A stretch of 64,000 nucleotides of DNA from Paragemmobacter kunshanensis (GCF_011059185.1 NZ_JAALFE010000008.1:115612-179611), one strand, 5' to 3'. Counted from the first letter of the stretch, positions 53,811 through 63,615 are shown. Notes: generated by a model not told the origin, from the sequence alone. Numbers and translations: made by a program.

Positions 53811-54082
53811 TGTGGTGGTCCATCTGGTGGGTCTGGATCGCGGCGGGGTTCCTGATCGGCGGGCTTGAGATCCTTGCCCCGGGTTACATCTTCCTTGGCT
53901 TTGCCATCGGCGCCGTTGTGACGGGCATCCTTCTCGGCCTTGGCGTCCTGTCGGGCGGGCCTGCCCTTCTGGTGCTGACCTTCGCCATCTGCTCCCTCGT
54001 CGCCTGGATCGCCCTGCGCCGGACGATGGGCGTGCGCGAAGGTCAGGTGAAGGTCTGGGATCGCGACATCAATGACAACTGA
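53810..54082 (+). CDS. NfeD-family membrane protein, short form
   Basis: A 90-aa protein with two or three membrane helices (WWVWIAAGFLIGGLEILAPGYIFLGFAIGAVVTGILLGLG; PALLVLTFAICSLVAWIALRR) and a truncated soluble tail (MGVREGQVKVWDRDIND). It is the usual partner of SPFH proteins, here lacking the full OB-fold domain of long NfeDs. It overlaps both neighbours. Confidence 0.92.
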   Translation: MWWSIWWVWIAAGFLIGGLEILAPGYIFLGFAIGAVVTGILLGLGVLSGGPALLVLTFAICSLVAWIALRRTMGVREGQVKVWDRDINDN

Positions 54083-54506
54083 GGCGGGCTTTGCCGGGGC
54101 AAAGGCCGCGCTGTTCTGCGGCGATGCGCTGCTGGCCTGCCTGCGCGACAACCATCCGGGCCTGCCCTGGCCGGGCATGTGGGATTTGCCCGGGGGCGGG
54201 CGCGAAGGCGATGAAACAGCCGAGGCCTGCCTTCTGCGCGAATTGGAAGAGGAATTCGGCCTTTGCCTCGCGCCGCATCGTCTGGTGTTCCGGGCGGTGC
54301 TGCCGTCCATGCTCGATCCCGAAAGGCCGTCAGTCTTTTTCGCTGGCCAGATCACCCGGGATGAGGTTGCCGCCATCCGATTTGGCGACGAAGGTCAGGG
54401 CTGGGCGCTGATGCCTGTTCGGGACTTCCTCTCCCACCCCAAGGCGATCCCCGACCTGCAACAGCGTGTCCGCCTCGCGCTCAGCGCGCGGGAAGCTCTG
54501 CAATGA
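54072..54506 (+). CDS. NUDIX hydrolase
   Basis: A 144-aa NUDIX pyrophosphohydrolase. The Nudix box is intact (G-x5-E-x7-REUxEExGU seen as GGREGDETAEACLLRELEEEFGL). It is preceded by PWPGMWDLPGG, as in MutT-like enzymes acting on nucleotides. It starts inside nfeD (11-bp overlap) and its 3' end overlaps pyrF on the opposite strand by 26 bp. Confidence 0.93.
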   Translation: MTTEAGFAGAKAALFCGDALLACLRDNHPGLPWPGMWDLPGGGREGDETAEACLLRELEEEFGLCLAPHRLVFRAVLPSMLDPERPSVFFAGQITRDEVAAIRFGDEGQGWALMPVRDFLSHPKAIPDLQQRVRLALSAREALQ

Positions 54507-55176
54507 CGGCCCGCGCCGCCGCTGCCGGATCCGCCGCCTGCCAGATCGGCCGCCCGACGACGATGTGATCCGCACCATCGGCGATGGCCTGATGCGGCGT
54601 CGCGATGCGCTTCTGATCCCCCGCCGCGGCCCCGGCGGGCCGGACCCCGGGCGTCACGATCAGACGGCCCTTCGCCTGCGGCAGGGCGCGGATCATCGCC
54701 GCCTCCTGCGGGCTGGCAATCACGCCATCCGCCCCCGCCTCCAGCGCCCGCGCCGCGCGTTCCAGCGTGATCTCATGGATGTCACCCGGCACGATCATGT
54801 TGGCATCCAGATCCGCCCGGTCGAGCGATGTCAGAACCGTCACCGCCATGATCTTCAATCCTGTCCCGGCCTTGCCCTCGCAGGCCGCCCGCACCACCTG
54901 CGGATCGCCATGCACGGTCAGAAGATCAAGGTCATACTGCGCGATGCCGCGCACCGCGGCCTCGATCGTGGCCCCGATGTCGAACAGCTTCAGGTCCAGG
55001 AAGACGCGCTTGCCCAGTTCGGCCTTCAACTCGTTCGCCAGCGCCAGCCCGCCCCCCGTCAGCATGCCCAGACCGATCTTGTAGAAGCTCGCCGCATCCC
55101 CGATCCGCTGCACCATGTCCAGCCCGTGCAACACATTCGGCACATCCAGCGCCACGATCAGCCGGTCATCAGACAT
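54481..55176 (-). CDS. pyrF: orotidine 5'-phosphate decarboxylase
   Basis: A 231-aa enzyme converting OMP to UMP. The catalytic segment is KRVFLDLKLFDIGATIEAAVRG (Lys-Asp network), with LIVALDVPN at the N-terminus, GVIASPQEAAMIR, IVTPGVRPAG and the phosphate site ADHIVVGRPI. The ATG at 55176 has AGAAGGAAA upstream. It is monocistronic and convergent with the NUDIX gene, with overlapping 3' ends. Confidence 0.98.
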   Translation of the reverse strand: MSDDRLIVALDVPNVLHGLDMVQRIGDAASFYKIGLGMLTGGGLALANELKAELGKRVFLDLKLFDIGATIEAAVRGIAQYDLDLLTVHGDPQVVRAACEGKAGTGLKIMAVTVLTSLDRADLDANMIVPGDIHEITLERAARALEAGADGVIASPQEAAMIRALPQAKGRLIVTPGVRPAGAAAGDQKRIATPHQAIADGADHIVVGRPIWQAADPAAAARAVIAELPAR

Positions 55177-55283
55177 GGGGTTTCCTTCTTCATCGGGGGT
55201 TTCGGCCAGATGCGCCGCAAGCGCGGGGCTGTCAAGCCGCGCAACACCCGCTAGGATCGCGGCAAAGCGGCAACGGGGCCTTC

Positions 55284-56177
55284 ATGATCCTCTGTTTCGA
55301 TATCGGTGGCAGCCGCATCAAGGCGGCGCTGTCCAAAGGGGGGGCGCTTTCCCCGCTCGGCGATGCGCCAACCCCGACGCAGGATTTCGACACCTTCAGG
55401 GAAACCCTGGCGGGTTTCGCCCGGGGGCGTGACCTGAGGGGAGTTGCCATCTCCATCGCCGGGGTTGTCGATCCCGAAAGCCAATCCCTGCGGGTCGCCA
55501 ATATCCCCTGCGCCGATGGTCGCTGCCTCGCGCCAGAGCTTTCTGCCGCGCTGCGTCTGCCTGTCCTTGTCCTGAACGATGCCGATTGCTTTGCCATGGC
55601 CGAGGCCCGGCAGGGCGCGGGGCAGGGCCATCGCACCGTCTTTGGCGTGATCCTTGGCACGGGCGTGGGTGGCGGCCTGGTGATCGACGGCCGGCTTGTG
55701 TCCGGCCCCGGCGGATATGCGGGCGAATGGGGCCATGGCCCGGTCGCCCGGACACAGGTCGAAGGCATGACCCTGCCGGAATTCGCCTGCGGTTGCGGGC
55801 TGAACGGGTGCCTTGACACCATCGGCGGCGCGCGCGGGATCGAACGGCTGCACCTGACCCTGACGGGAGAGGCCGCCTCCTCCCATCGGATCCTGTCCGA
55901 CTGGCAGGCTGGCCAATCGCAGGCAGGCAAGACGGTTGCCGTATGGCGATCGCTCCTCGCCCCGCCGCTCGCGATGATCGTGAATACGGTGGGTGCCTCC
56001 ATCGTTCCGGTCGGGGGCGGCCTGTCCAATGTTCCCGACCTTGTTGCCACGCTGGATGAAGCCGTCCGTTCCATGATCCTGCGCCATGGATCCGGGCCGC
56101 TGGTGGTGCCCGCGCAATGCCGCATCGAACCCGGCCTGATCGGTGCCGCCGCCATGGGCGAGGTGACCTTTGCCTGA
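55284..56177 (+). CDS. ROK-family sugar kinase
   Basis: A 297-aa ROK protein. ATP site ILCFDIGGSRIKAALSKGG, ISIAGVVDPE, catalytic LNDADCFAMAEARQGAGQG, TVFGVILGTGVGGGLVIDG and the zinc-binding ROK motif GYAGEWGHGP with CGCGLNGCLDT. Length and motifs suit N-acetylglucosamine or glucose kinase-type enzymes; substrate not determined. There is no HTH domain, so it is not a ROK repressor. It overlaps cutC by 8 bp. Confidence 0.9.
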   Translation: MILCFDIGGSRIKAALSKGGALSPLGDAPTPTQDFDTFRETLAGFARGRDLRGVAISIAGVVDPESQSLRVANIPCADGRCLAPELSAALRLPVLVLNDADCFAMAEARQGAGQGHRTVFGVILGTGVGGGLVIDGRLVSGPGGYAGEWGHGPVARTQVEGMTLPEFACGCGLNGCLDTIGGARGIERLHLTLTGEAASSHRILSDWQAGQSQAGKTVAVWRSLLAPPLAMIVNTVGASIVPVGGGLSNVPDLVATLDEAVRSMILRHGSGPLVVPAQCRIEPGLIGAAAMGEVTFA

Positions 56178-56892
56178 CATCCTTCTCGAAGTCTGTGTCG
56201 AGGATGCCGCCGGGCTTGGCGCGGCCCTTCGGGGCGGCGCAGGCCGGATCGAGCTTTGTTCGGCCCTCGCGCTTGGCGGGTTGACCCCTTCGCCGGGCCT
56301 GATGCAGGCCGCACAACATGCCGGGCGGCCGGTGCTTGCAATGATCCGCCCCCGTGCGGGTGATTTCATCTGGTCCAGCGAAGACCTCCGCCAGATGCGC
56401 GGCGATATTGCCGCCGCCCGCGCCGCCGGTCTGGCGGGGGTGGTTCTCGGGGCCTCGCGCCCCGATGGGCGGCTGGATGAATGGATGCTCTCCACCCTCG
56501 CCGATGAGGCGCGGGGCATGGACCTGACCCTGAACCGCTGCTTCGATCTGGTGCCCGACAAGCCCGCCGCGCTTGAAACCGCCGTGGCGCTGGGCTTCTC
56601 CCGCATCCTCACATCGGGTGGGGCCGCCAAGGTGGCCGAGGGGGCCGAAACCCTTGCCCTCCTCATGCGGCAGGCGGGCGGGCGGATCACGATCCTGCCC
56701 GGATCGGGCATTTCCCCCGCCACGCTGCCCGCCCTCGCCCATCTGCCCTTGCGCGAAGTCCATGCCTCCTGTTCCATGGTCGAACCGGAGGCCGCGGTCA
56801 TCGCCGCGCTGGGTTTTGGCCCGGCGGAACGGCGCGTGACATCGGAATCCGCGGTGCGGGCGCTGGTGGAAGCCTTGGCCCGGCTACGATGA
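56170..56892 (+). CDS. cutC: CutC-family TIM-barrel protein
   Basis: A 240-aa protein beginning at a TTG (56170) inside the ROK gene. Family blocks: LLEVCVEDAAGLGAALRGGAGRIELCSALALGGLTPS, VLAMIRPRAGDFIWS, LAGVVLGASRPDGRLDEW, RCFDLVPDKPAALETAVALGFSRILTSGG and ILPGSGISPATLP. It was named for copper tolerance in E. coli, but that link is disputed; a sugar or amine metabolic role fits the ROK kinase pairing better. Confidence 0.93.
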   Translation: MPDILLEVCVEDAAGLGAALRGGAGRIELCSALALGGLTPSPGLMQAAQHAGRPVLAMIRPRAGDFIWSSEDLRQMRGDIAAARAAGLAGVVLGASRPDGRLDEWMLSTLADEARGMDLTLNRCFDLVPDKPAALETAVALGFSRILTSGGAAKVAEGAETLALLMRQAGGRITILPGSGISPATLPALAHLPLREVHASCSMVEPEAAVIAALGFGPAERRVTSESAVRALVEALARLR

Positions 56893-56900
56893 TGTGAGGG

Positions 56901-57680
56901 ATGACAGTGCAGATCAGTGTAACCTATGACCGCCCCGAAGATGGCCCGCGTTCCGGCCCCGTGCAGGTGGGCTGGTTTCTGGCATCCGACAAGGGTGCCG
57001 TTCTTTACGATGCGCCCGAAAGGCTTGTCTCGCGGCAGGTGAACCGCGCCCATGCCAAAAGCGCCAGCCGCTGCCCCGCGGTCATCCAGATGGAAAGCCG
57101 CTATTTCGTGGTCAAATGCCCTTTCGATCTGCATATCGGCTTCACCCGCGATGAAAAGGGCAAGGCGGTGCTGGTCAACCGGGCCAGCACGGCCTCGCCC
57201 ATCCGCTCGAACAAGCTGAACGAGGTTCTCACCCTGGTGTCAGAACCGGAATGGCGATACCCCGACAGGCCCACCGTCCAGTTGCACCTGCCCTACTGCT
57301 TCATCGCCGATGAACCGGTCTGGATGACGCAGATCGGCACCTTCGCCCATTACCGCAAGGATCCGCTTCCCGGCACCATCTTCGGTGGCCGGTTCCAGTT
57401 GAACCTCTGGCCGCGGCCGTTGATGTGGGCCTTCGAATGGCACGAACCGGAAAAGGACATCCTCCTGAAACGGGGAGAGCCCCTGTTCTACTGCCAGTTC
57501 GAACATGAAGGCCCGGATCGCCCGGTCCAGATGATCGAGGCGGACAAGACCCCGGAATTGACCGCCTACATGGAAAAGATCTCTGGCGTGGTGAACTACG
57601 TCAATCAGACCTTCAGCCTGATGAAGGCGGCCGAGCAGTTGCGCCCGCCCCGCCTGTTGAAACCGAAGGACAGGGGTTGA
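56901..57680 (+). CDS. hypothetical protein paired with a TolB-like protein
   Basis: A 259-aa cytoplasmic-looking protein without signal peptide or membrane segment. Distinct blocks: QVGWFLASDKGAVLYDAPERL, RYFVVKCPFDLHIGFTRDEKGK, LHLPYCFIADEPVWMTQIGTF and GGRFQLNLWPRPLMWAFEW, ending in an amphipathic VNYVNQTFSLMKAAEQLRPP. I recognise no named domain. It begins 8 bp after cutC and its stop overlaps the TTG of the next gene. Confidence 0.8.
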   Translation: MTVQISVTYDRPEDGPRSGPVQVGWFLASDKGAVLYDAPERLVSRQVNRAHAKSASRCPAVIQMESRYFVVKCPFDLHIGFTRDEKGKAVLVNRASTASPIRSNKLNEVLTLVSEPEWRYPDRPTVQLHLPYCFIADEPVWMTQIGTFAHYRKDPLPGTIFGGRFQLNLWPRPLMWAFEWHEPEKDILLKRGEPLFYCQFEHEGPDRPVQMIEADKTPELTAYMEKISGVVNYVNQTFSLMKAAEQLRPPRLLKPKDRG

Positions 57681-58501
57681 AATCCCACCTCGCCCTCTGG
57701 GACATCGCCGCCGGCAAGGCGCGCCCGCTGCTGACGGTTCCGGGCAGGATCGAGGCCCCGAACTGGCATCCCTCGGGCGATCGCCTGATGGTCAATTCCG
57801 ACGGGGCGCTGTTTCTTGTGCCTGTGGCGGACCCATGCCTGATCCCTTTCGCAACCGGCCTTCAGGGCCGCTGCAACAATGATCACGGCTTCAGCCCCGA
57901 TGGCAAAAGCCTTGCGTTTTCCTGCCATCTCGGCGACGGGGCCGAAATCTTCCTGATGCCTGCCAAGGGCGGGCCGCCACACCGCATCAGCCCCGCGCCG
58001 CGCAGCTGGTTTCACGGCTGGTCGCCCGATGGCACGACGCTTGTCTATGCCGCCGCCCGTGGCGCAAGCCGTGGGGTGGATATCTACAGCCTTCCCGTGA
58101 ATGGCGGCAAGGAGCGGCGGCTGACCGATGGCAGGGGGCATTCCGATGGCCCGGATTTCAGCCATGACGGGCGGCGCATCTTCTGGAACTGCGATCGTGA
58201 TGGTCCTGCCCAGATCTGGGTCATGCAGTCCGACGGATCCGATCAGCACCTTTTGTTTGCCGATGATCACGTGAACTGGTTTCCGCATCCTTCCCCCTGC
58301 GGCAACCACCTGATCTATCTCGCCTATCCCCCTGGTACTGTCGGGCATCCTGCCGATCTTCCCGTTGCCATCGTGCTGTGCCGTCCTGATGGCACCGACA
58401 GGCAGCGGATCATCGAGGTGACGGGCGGGCAGGGCACGATGAACGTGCCGAACTGGGCGCCCGATGGCCATGCCTTTGCCTTTGTCCACTACACGCCCTG
58501 A
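57677..58501 (+). CDS. TolB-like beta-propeller protein
   Basis: A 274-aa protein of repeated WD40-like/TolB blades: NWHPSGDRLMVNSDG, GFSPDGKSLAFSCH, GWSPDGTTLVYAAARG, DFSHDGRRIFWNCDRDG and NWAPDGHAFAFVHY, each with the SPDG-type turn. It has no signal peptide, unlike TolB of the Tol-Pal system, so it probably acts in the cytoplasm. The TTG at 57677 overlaps the upstream stop. It is the end of the ROK-cutC-hypothetical run. Confidence 0.85.
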   Translation: MKSHLALWDIAAGKARPLLTVPGRIEAPNWHPSGDRLMVNSDGALFLVPVADPCLIPFATGLQGRCNNDHGFSPDGKSLAFSCHLGDGAEIFLMPAKGGPPHRISPAPRSWFHGWSPDGTTLVYAAARGASRGVDIYSLPVNGGKERRLTDGRGHSDGPDFSHDGRRIFWNCDRDGPAQIWVMQSDGSDQHLLFADDHVNWFPHPSPCGNHLIYLAYPPGTVGHPADLPVAIVLCRPDGTDRQRIIEVTGGQGTMNVPNWAPDGHAFAFVHYTP

Positions 58502-58552
58502 CGGCCCGCCGATGGGGGCGCAGGAAAAGTTGACGCAGCCCTGCGCGGCAAT

Positions 58553-58581
58553 CTTGCAACAGGCCGCCAACCCTCCCATCT
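58553..58581 (+). promoter_or_regulatory. sigma-32 (RpoH)-type promoter of clpB
   Basis: CTTGCAA at 58553-58559 and TCCCATCT at 58574-58581, separated by 14 bp. This closely follows the heat-shock consensus (CTTGAAA, about 14 bp, CCCCATNT). It lies about 75 bp upstream of the clpB ATG, the expected regulon member. Confidence 0.65.
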
Positions 58582-58654
58582 TCTGATCAAGGCCGGGGCG
58601 GGCGTGCCTTTTCAGGGCGTTCGCGGGACGGTGCTATGAAAAGGAGATTTGCCG

Positions 58655-61267
58655 ATGAACCTTGAAAAGTTCACGGAACGCTCGCGCGGGTTCCTGCAGG
58701 CCGCGCAGACCATCGCGATGCGGGAAAGCCACCAGCGGCTTGCACCCGAACATCTGCTCAAGGCGATCATGGATGACGAACAGGGGTTGGCCTCCAACCT
58801 CATCCGCCGCGCCGGGGGCGAACCCGCCCGCGTGCTGGAGGCGGTGACGCTGGCGCTGTCCAAACTGCCCAAGGTATCCGGCGACGCCCAGCCCTTCACT
58901 GACCCGGGCCTCGTCAAGGTGCTGGACGAGGCAGAGAAGCTGGCGAAAAAGGCAGGCGACAGCTTCGTCCCCGTTGAACGCCTCCTCATGGCGCTGGCCA
59001 TGATCCCCGGCGGCGCGAAACAGGCGCTGGATGCCGGGGCCGTCACGCCCCAGAAACTGAACGCCGCCATCAACGACATCCGCAAGGGCCGTACCGCCGA
59101 TACGGCAAGCGCCGAAGAAGGCTATGACGCGCTGAAGAAATTCGCGCGTGATCTGACCGAGGCTGCGGAACAGGGCAAGATCGACCCCATCATCGGCCGC
59201 GACGAAGAGATTCGCCGCGCCATGCAGGTTCTGTCGCGCCGGACGAAGAACAACCCCGTCCTGATCGGCGAACCCGGCGTTGGCAAGACGGCCATCGCCG
59301 AAGGCCTCGCCCTGCGGATCGTCAACGGCGACGTGCCGGAATCCCTGCGCAACAAGAAGCTCATGGCACTCGACATGGGCGCGCTGATCGCAGGCGCGAA
59401 GTATCGTGGCGAATTCGAAGAACGCCTGAAGGCCGTGCTGAACGAAGTCACCGGCGCGGATGGCGAGATCATCCTGTTCATCGACGAAATGCACACCCTC
59501 GTCGGCGCAGGCAAATCCGATGGCGCGATGGATGCGGCGAACCTCATCAAACCCGCCCTTGCGCGGGGCGAGTTGCACTGCGTCGGCGCGACTACGCTGG
59601 ATGAATACCGCAAGTATGTGGAAAAGGACGCAGCCCTCGCCCGCCGCTTCCAGCCGGTGATGGTGGACGAACCTACGGTGGAAGACACCATCTCCATCCT
59701 CCGCGGGATCAAGGAGAAGTACGAACTCCACCACGGCGTCCGCATCTCTGACTCCGCGCTGGTGGCGGCGGCGACCCTGTCGCACCGCTACATCACCGAC
59801 CGTTTCCTTCCCGACAAGGCGATTGACCTTGTGGATGAAGCCGCCTCCCGCCTGCGGATGGAGGTGGATTCGAAGCCCGAGGAACTGGACGCGCTGGACC
59901 GCCAGATCCTGCAATTTCAGATCGAATCCGAGGCGTTGAAGAAAGAGGACGACGCCGCCTCCCGCGACCGGCTGGAAAAGCTTGAAAAGGAACTGTCGGA
60001 CCTGCAACAGCAATCCGCCGCGATGACCGCCAAATGGCAGGCCGAACGCGACTCGCTTGAGGTCGCGCGCGAGCTGAAGGAACAGCTCGACCGCGCCCGC
60101 GCCGAACTGGAACACGCCAAGCGCGAGGGGGATTTCGCCAAGGCAGGCGAACTGCAATACGGGCGCATCCCCGGTCTGGAAAAGTCGCTGGCCGAGGCAG
60201 AGGCGCGTGAGGGCGAGGCGCTGGTGTCCGAAGCCGTGCGCCCCGAACAGATCGCCGAAGTCGTGGAACGCTGGACCGGCATCCCCACGACCAAGATGCT
60301 GGAAGGCGAAAAGGAAAAGCTGCTGCGGATGGAAGAGGAGTTGGGCAAGCGTGTCGTCGGCCAGCATCAGGCCGTCGAAGCCGTGTCCAAGGCCGTCCGC
60401 CGCGCCCGCGCCGGGCTGAATGACGAAGGGCGTCCGCTGGGATCGTTCCTCTTCCTCGGCCCGACCGGGGTGGGCAAGACCGAACTGACCAAGGCGCTGG
60501 CGGAATACCTTTTCGACGACGAAACCGCGATGGTCCGCATCGACATGTCCGAATTCATGGAGAAACACGCCGTCGCCCGCCTGATCGGCGCGCCCCCCGG
60601 CTATGTCGGCTATGACGAAGGCGGGGTGCTGACCGAAGCGGTGCGCCGCAAGCCCTATCAGGTCGTCCTGTTCGACGAGGTGGAAAAGGCCCACCCGGAC
60701 GTGTTCAACGTCCTGTTGCAAGTCCTCGACGACGGTATCCTGACCGATGGTCAGGGCCGCACGGTGGATTTCAAGCAGACGATCATCGTCCTGACCTCCA
60801 ACCTCGGTTCGCAGGCGCTCTCGCTCCTGCCCGACGGAACCGATGCCAGCGCCGCGAAGCGCGAGGTGATGGAAGCGGTGCGCGCCCATTTCCGCCCCGA
60901 ATTCCTGAACCGACTGGATGAAACGGTGATCTTCGACCGCCTCGGCCGCGCCGACATGTCGGGCATCGTGGATATCCAGCTGCGCCGTCTGGAAAAGCGG
61001 CTCGCACAGCGCAAGATCGCGCTGGAACTGGACGCCGACGCCCGCGCATGGCTGGCAGAGGAAGGCTATGATCCCGTCTACGGCGCGCGCCCCCTGAAAC
61101 GGGTGATCCAGCGCCAGTTGCAGGATCCGCTGGCCGAAATGCTGCTGGCAGGCGACATCCTCGACGGATCGACCGTCCATGTGACGGCGGGCGCCGAAGG
61201 CCTGATCGTGGGCGACCGCGTCATCGCCTCGCGCCGCGACCGCCCCGCACAGGCCGTCGTCCACTGA
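58655..61267 (+). CDS. clpB: ATP-dependent chaperone ClpB
   Basis: An 870-aa AAA+ disaggregase cooperating with DnaK. The N-domain ([29 protein letters not shown]...) is followed by NBD1 with Walker A GEPGVGKT near residue 205 and [15 protein letters not shown]. The long coiled-coil M-domain is about 405-525, then NBD2 with [22 protein letters not shown] near 601 and [16 protein letters not shown]. The ATG at 58655 has GGAG eight bases upstream. The upstream sigma-32-like promoter implies heat-shock control. It is followed by a strong bidirectional terminator. Confidence 0.99.
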   Translation: MNLEKFTERSRGFLQAAQTIAMRESHQRLAPEHLLKAIMDDEQGLASNLIRRAGGEPARVLEAVTLALSKLPKVSGDAQPFTDPGLVKVLDEAEKLAKKAGDSFVPVERLLMALAMIPGGAKQALDAGAVTPQKLNAAINDIRKGRTADTASAEEGYDALKKFARDLTEAAEQGKIDPIIGRDEEIRRAMQVLSRRTKNNPVLIGEPGVGKTAIAEGLALRIVNGDVPESLRNKKLMALDMGALIAGAKYRGEFEERLKAVLNEVTGADGEIILFIDEMHTLVGAGKSDGAMDAANLIKPALARGELHCVGATTLDEYRKYVEKDAALARRFQPVMVDEPTVEDTISILRGIKEKYELHHGVRISDSALVAAATLSHRYITDRFLPDKAIDLVDEAASRLRMEVDSKPEELDALDRQILQFQIESEALKKEDDAASRDRLEKLEKELSDLQQQSAAMTAKWQAERDSLEVARELKEQLDRARAELEHAKREGDFAKAGELQYGRIPGLEKSLAEAEAREGEALVSEAVRPEQIAEVVERWTGIPTTKMLEGEKEKLLRMEEELGKRVVGQHQAVEAVSKAVRRARAGLNDEGRPLGSFLFLGPTGVGKTELTKALAEYLFDDETAMVRIDMSEFMEKHAVARLIGAPPGYVGYDEGGVLTEAVRRKPYQVVLFDEVEKAHPDVFNVLLQVLDDGILTDGQGRTVDFKQTIIVLTSNLGSQALSLLPDGTDASAAKREVMEAVRAHFRPEFLNRLDETVIFDRLGRADMSGIVDIQLRRLEKRLAQRKIALELDADARAWLAEEGYDPVYGARPLKRVIQRQLQDPLAEMLLAGDILDGSTVHVTAGAEGLIVGDRVIASRRDRPAQAVVH

Positions 61268-61273
61268 AACGAA

Positions 61274-61300
61274 AAGGGGCGCAGCATCGCTGCGCCCCTT
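61274..61300. terminator. bidirectional terminator between clpB and the fasciclin gene
   Basis: Perfect 11-bp stem AAGGGGCGCAG/CTGCGCCCCTT with loop CATCG, 6 bp after the clpB stop and 21 bp before the convergent fasciclin stop. Confidence 0.88.
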
Positions 61301-61321
61301 CCTCCGACAGGGAAGCGGATA

Positions 61322-61807
61322 TCAGCCTTCCGGCGGCAGGATGACCGAGTCGATCACGTGGATCACACCGTTCGACGCCTCGATATCGGCGGTCGAAATG
61401 ACGGCGCCGTTCACCTTGGCACCACCGTCCAGCGTGATGGTCACTTCACCACCCTGAACCGTCGCGGCCTTCAGGCCTTCGGACAGGTCGGTCGACATCA
61501 CCTTCCCCGGCACGACGTGATAGGTCAGGATCGCGGTCAGCTTGTCCTTGTTCTCGGGCTTCAGCAGGTCTTCCACCGTGCCGGCGGGCAGCGCGGCAAA
61601 GGCGGCATCCGTCGGCGCGAACACGGTGAACGGGCCTTCGCCCTTCAGCGTTTCCACCAGACCGGCGGCTTCGACCGCCGCAACCAGCGTGGTGAAGTTG
61701 CCCGCACCCACGGCGGTATCCACGATGTCCTTGGAATGGCCGTCGGCAAAGGCGGGCGCAGACAGCGCCATCGCGGTGGTCAGGGCAAGAAAGGTTCTGC
61801 GGATCAT
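61322..61807 (-). CDS. secreted fasciclin (FAS1)-domain protein
   Basis: A 161-aa single-domain FAS1 protein. A signal peptide ([21 protein letters not shown]) precedes the domain, which carries [38 protein letters not shown] (H1 box) and [13 protein letters not shown] (H2 box) with TYHVVPGKV between them. Such proteins often mediate adhesion or bind other extracellular factors; no partner is evident. The ATG at 61807 has GGGAG seven bases upstream; a GTG at 61816 is an alternative. Confidence 0.93.
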   Translation of the reverse strand: MIRRTFLALTTAMALSAPAFADGHSKDIVDTAVGAGNFTTLVAAVEAAGLVETLKGEGPFTVFAPTDAAFAALPAGTVEDLLKPENKDKLTAILTYHVVPGKVMSTDLSEGLKAATVQGGEVTITLDGGAKVNGAVISTADIEASNGVIHVIDSVILPPEG

Positions 61808-62095
61808 TGGCGTCACTCCCGTTTGATCTCTCGCCAGAATTGGCCTCCCTCATATGGGGCAGGAACGGGATCGGATGACGCTGACAGTCGCGTTATCCGG
61901 GCTTGTCTTGGCGGCGCGCCCGCCTAAGCCGCGCCTCCTTTCGCCTTCAACTCAAAAACCTGTGACGCGTCTTTATCTTTTGTGAATGAAACAGTTCACT
62001 CCCTTCCTTCGTAAAGCAGAGGTGAAGGCCAGGGATGTTGTCTTTCGCGCGAACCGGCGCACAGTTCCTCCCAGCGGCTGCAACAGGAGATTGAC

Positions 62096-63007
62096 ATGAA
62101 CAAAGCCCCCCTGCGCTGGTCTGACGTGACGCCAAGACATCTGTGGCTGAACAGGCGCGCCTTCATCGCGGGGGCAGGGGCCGCCGCAGTGGCGGGCCCG
62201 GCTGTGGCGGGGCTGACCTACAGCCCAAGCGCCTATTCGACTTCCGAAGAACCCAACAGTCTGGAAGAGATCACCAGCTACAACAACTTCTACGAATTCG
62301 GCACGGGGAAAGAGGATCCCTCCCGGAATGCCGGCGCGCTGACGACGGATCCCTGGTCCATCGTGATCGACGGCCTCGTCGATCGCCCGGGCAGCTATGA
62401 CCTTGCGGATGTGCTGAAGGATCAGCCGCTCGAGGAACGCATCTACCGTTTCCGCTGTGTCGAGGCGTGGTCGATGATCATCCCCTGGATCGGGTTTCAG
62501 CTTTCGGGCCTTCTCAACCGCGTCGGGGTGCAGCCGGGGGCCAAGTATGTGGCCTTCGAAACCCTCGTCCGCCCGGAAGAGATGCCGGGTCAGCAATCCC
62601 CGATTCTTGACTGGCCCTATCGGGAAGGGCTGCGCCTCGATGAGGCGATGAATCCGCTCACGATTCTGGCGACCGGCCTGTATGGCGAGGTACTGCCCAA
62701 TCAGAACGGCGCCCCCATCCGCCTTGTGGTGCCGTGGAAATACGGCTTCAAGTCGATCAAGAGCATCGTTCGCATCAGCCTGGTCGCCGAAGAACCGCCG
62801 ACGACGTGGAACATGCTGCAACCCTCGGAATACGGCTTTTACGCCAATGTGAATCCCACAGTGGATCATCCCCGCTGGTCCCAGGCCAGCGAACGGCGCA
62901 TCGGTGCGGGCCTCTTCGGGGGGCGCCAGGACACGCTGATGTTCAACGGATACGAGGAAGAGGTCGCCTCGCTCTATTCCGGCATGGATCTGGCAAAGTT
63001 CTACTGA
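62096..63007 (+). CDS. msrP: protein-methionine-sulfoxide reductase catalytic subunit MsrP
   Basis: A 303-aa periplasmic molybdopterin enzyme repairing oxidised methionines. A Tat signal with twin Arg ([22 protein letters not shown], residues 18-39) is followed by the YedY fold with the Mo-ligand cysteine in [36 protein letters not shown] is also diagnostic. The ATG at 62096 follows AGGAG. It overlaps msrQ at TGATG (63005-63009), so the pair is translationally coupled. Confidence 0.96.
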   Translation: MNKAPLRWSDVTPRHLWLNRRAFIAGAGAAAVAGPAVAGLTYSPSAYSTSEEPNSLEEITSYNNFYEFGTGKEDPSRNAGALTTDPWSIVIDGLVDRPGSYDLADVLKDQPLEERIYRFRCVEAWSMIIPWIGFQLSGLLNRVGVQPGAKYVAFETLVRPEEMPGQQSPILDWPYREGLRLDEAMNPLTILATGLYGEVLPNQNGAPIRLVVPWKYGFKSIKSIVRISLVAEEPPTTWNMLQPSEYGFYANVNPTVDHPRWSQASERRIGAGLFGGRQDTLMFNGYEEEVASLYSGMDLAKFY

Positions 63008-63615
63008 TGGATCGTCTGAACGCCCTTTCCCGCCGGGTTCCGGTCAATGCCGTCTATCTGGCGGGCGTGCTGCCTTTCCTCTGGATCGTCTGGCTGACGC
63101 TCACCAATGGACTTGGTCCCGATCCGGTGAAGGCCATCGAGTTGCGGTTGGGTGAGCTGGGCCTGCAGTTCCTCGTGGCAGGCCTTGCCATCACACCCCT
63201 GCGCTGGGCGGGGCTGAACCTGATCCGCTTCCGCCGTGCCGTCGGCCTTCTCGCCTTCTTCTATGTGTCCATGCATCTGCTGGCATGGGTCACGCTCGAC
63301 ATGGGCCTCCGGTGGGAGCAGATGGCCGCCGATCTGGTCAAGCGCTGGTATATCATCATCGGCATGCTGGCCTTTGCGACGATGATTCCGCTCGCCGTCA
63401 CATCGACCAATGCCGCCATCCGCCGACTCGGCCCTGCCGCCTGGAATCGCCTGCATCGGCTTGTCTATGTGTCGGCACTGGGCGGGGCGATTCACTATCT
63501 GATGCTTGTGAAGGCCTGGCCGGTGGAACCCTTGGCCTATCTGGCTGCCGTTGTTGTGCTTCTGGGCCTTCGCCTCTGGCGTCATGGGCGCAGGCAGGTG
63601 GCGCAATCGGCCTGA
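63007..63615 (+). CDS. msrQ: protein-methionine-sulfoxide reductase heme-binding subunit MsrQ
   Basis: A 202-aa inner-membrane b-heme protein with about six helices, donating electrons to MsrP. Heme-ligand histidines fall in helices such as GLLAFFYVSMHLLAWV and GGAIHYLMLVKAW; LQFLVAGLAITPLRWAG and NRLHRLVYVSALGG are family blocks. The ATG at 63007 overlaps the msrP stop. The following 63616-63740 contains a hairpin-like TTGGTGCG...TGCGCCAA and no gene. Confidence 0.94.
   Translation: MDRLNALSRRVPVNAVYLAGVLPFLWIVWLTLTNGLGPDPVKAIELRLGELGLQFLVAGLAITPLRWAGLNLIRFRRAVGLLAFFYVSMHLLAWVTLDMGLRWEQMAADLVKRWYIIIGMLAFATMIPLAVTSTNAAIRRLGPAAWNRLHRLVYVSALGGAIHYLMLVKAWPVEPLAYLAAVVVLLGLRLWRHGRRQVAQSA

Noticed and set aside
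58634..61264. Long minus-strand frame opposite clpB
   Set aside because: Shadow of clpB codon usage. It has no ribosome site and no family motif, whereas clpB is complete.
61862..61894. GGAAC...CGTT, similar to an EcfG general-stress promoter
   Set aside because: The spacing is 24 bp instead of 16-17 bp, and the nearest downstream gene start is about 200 bp away.
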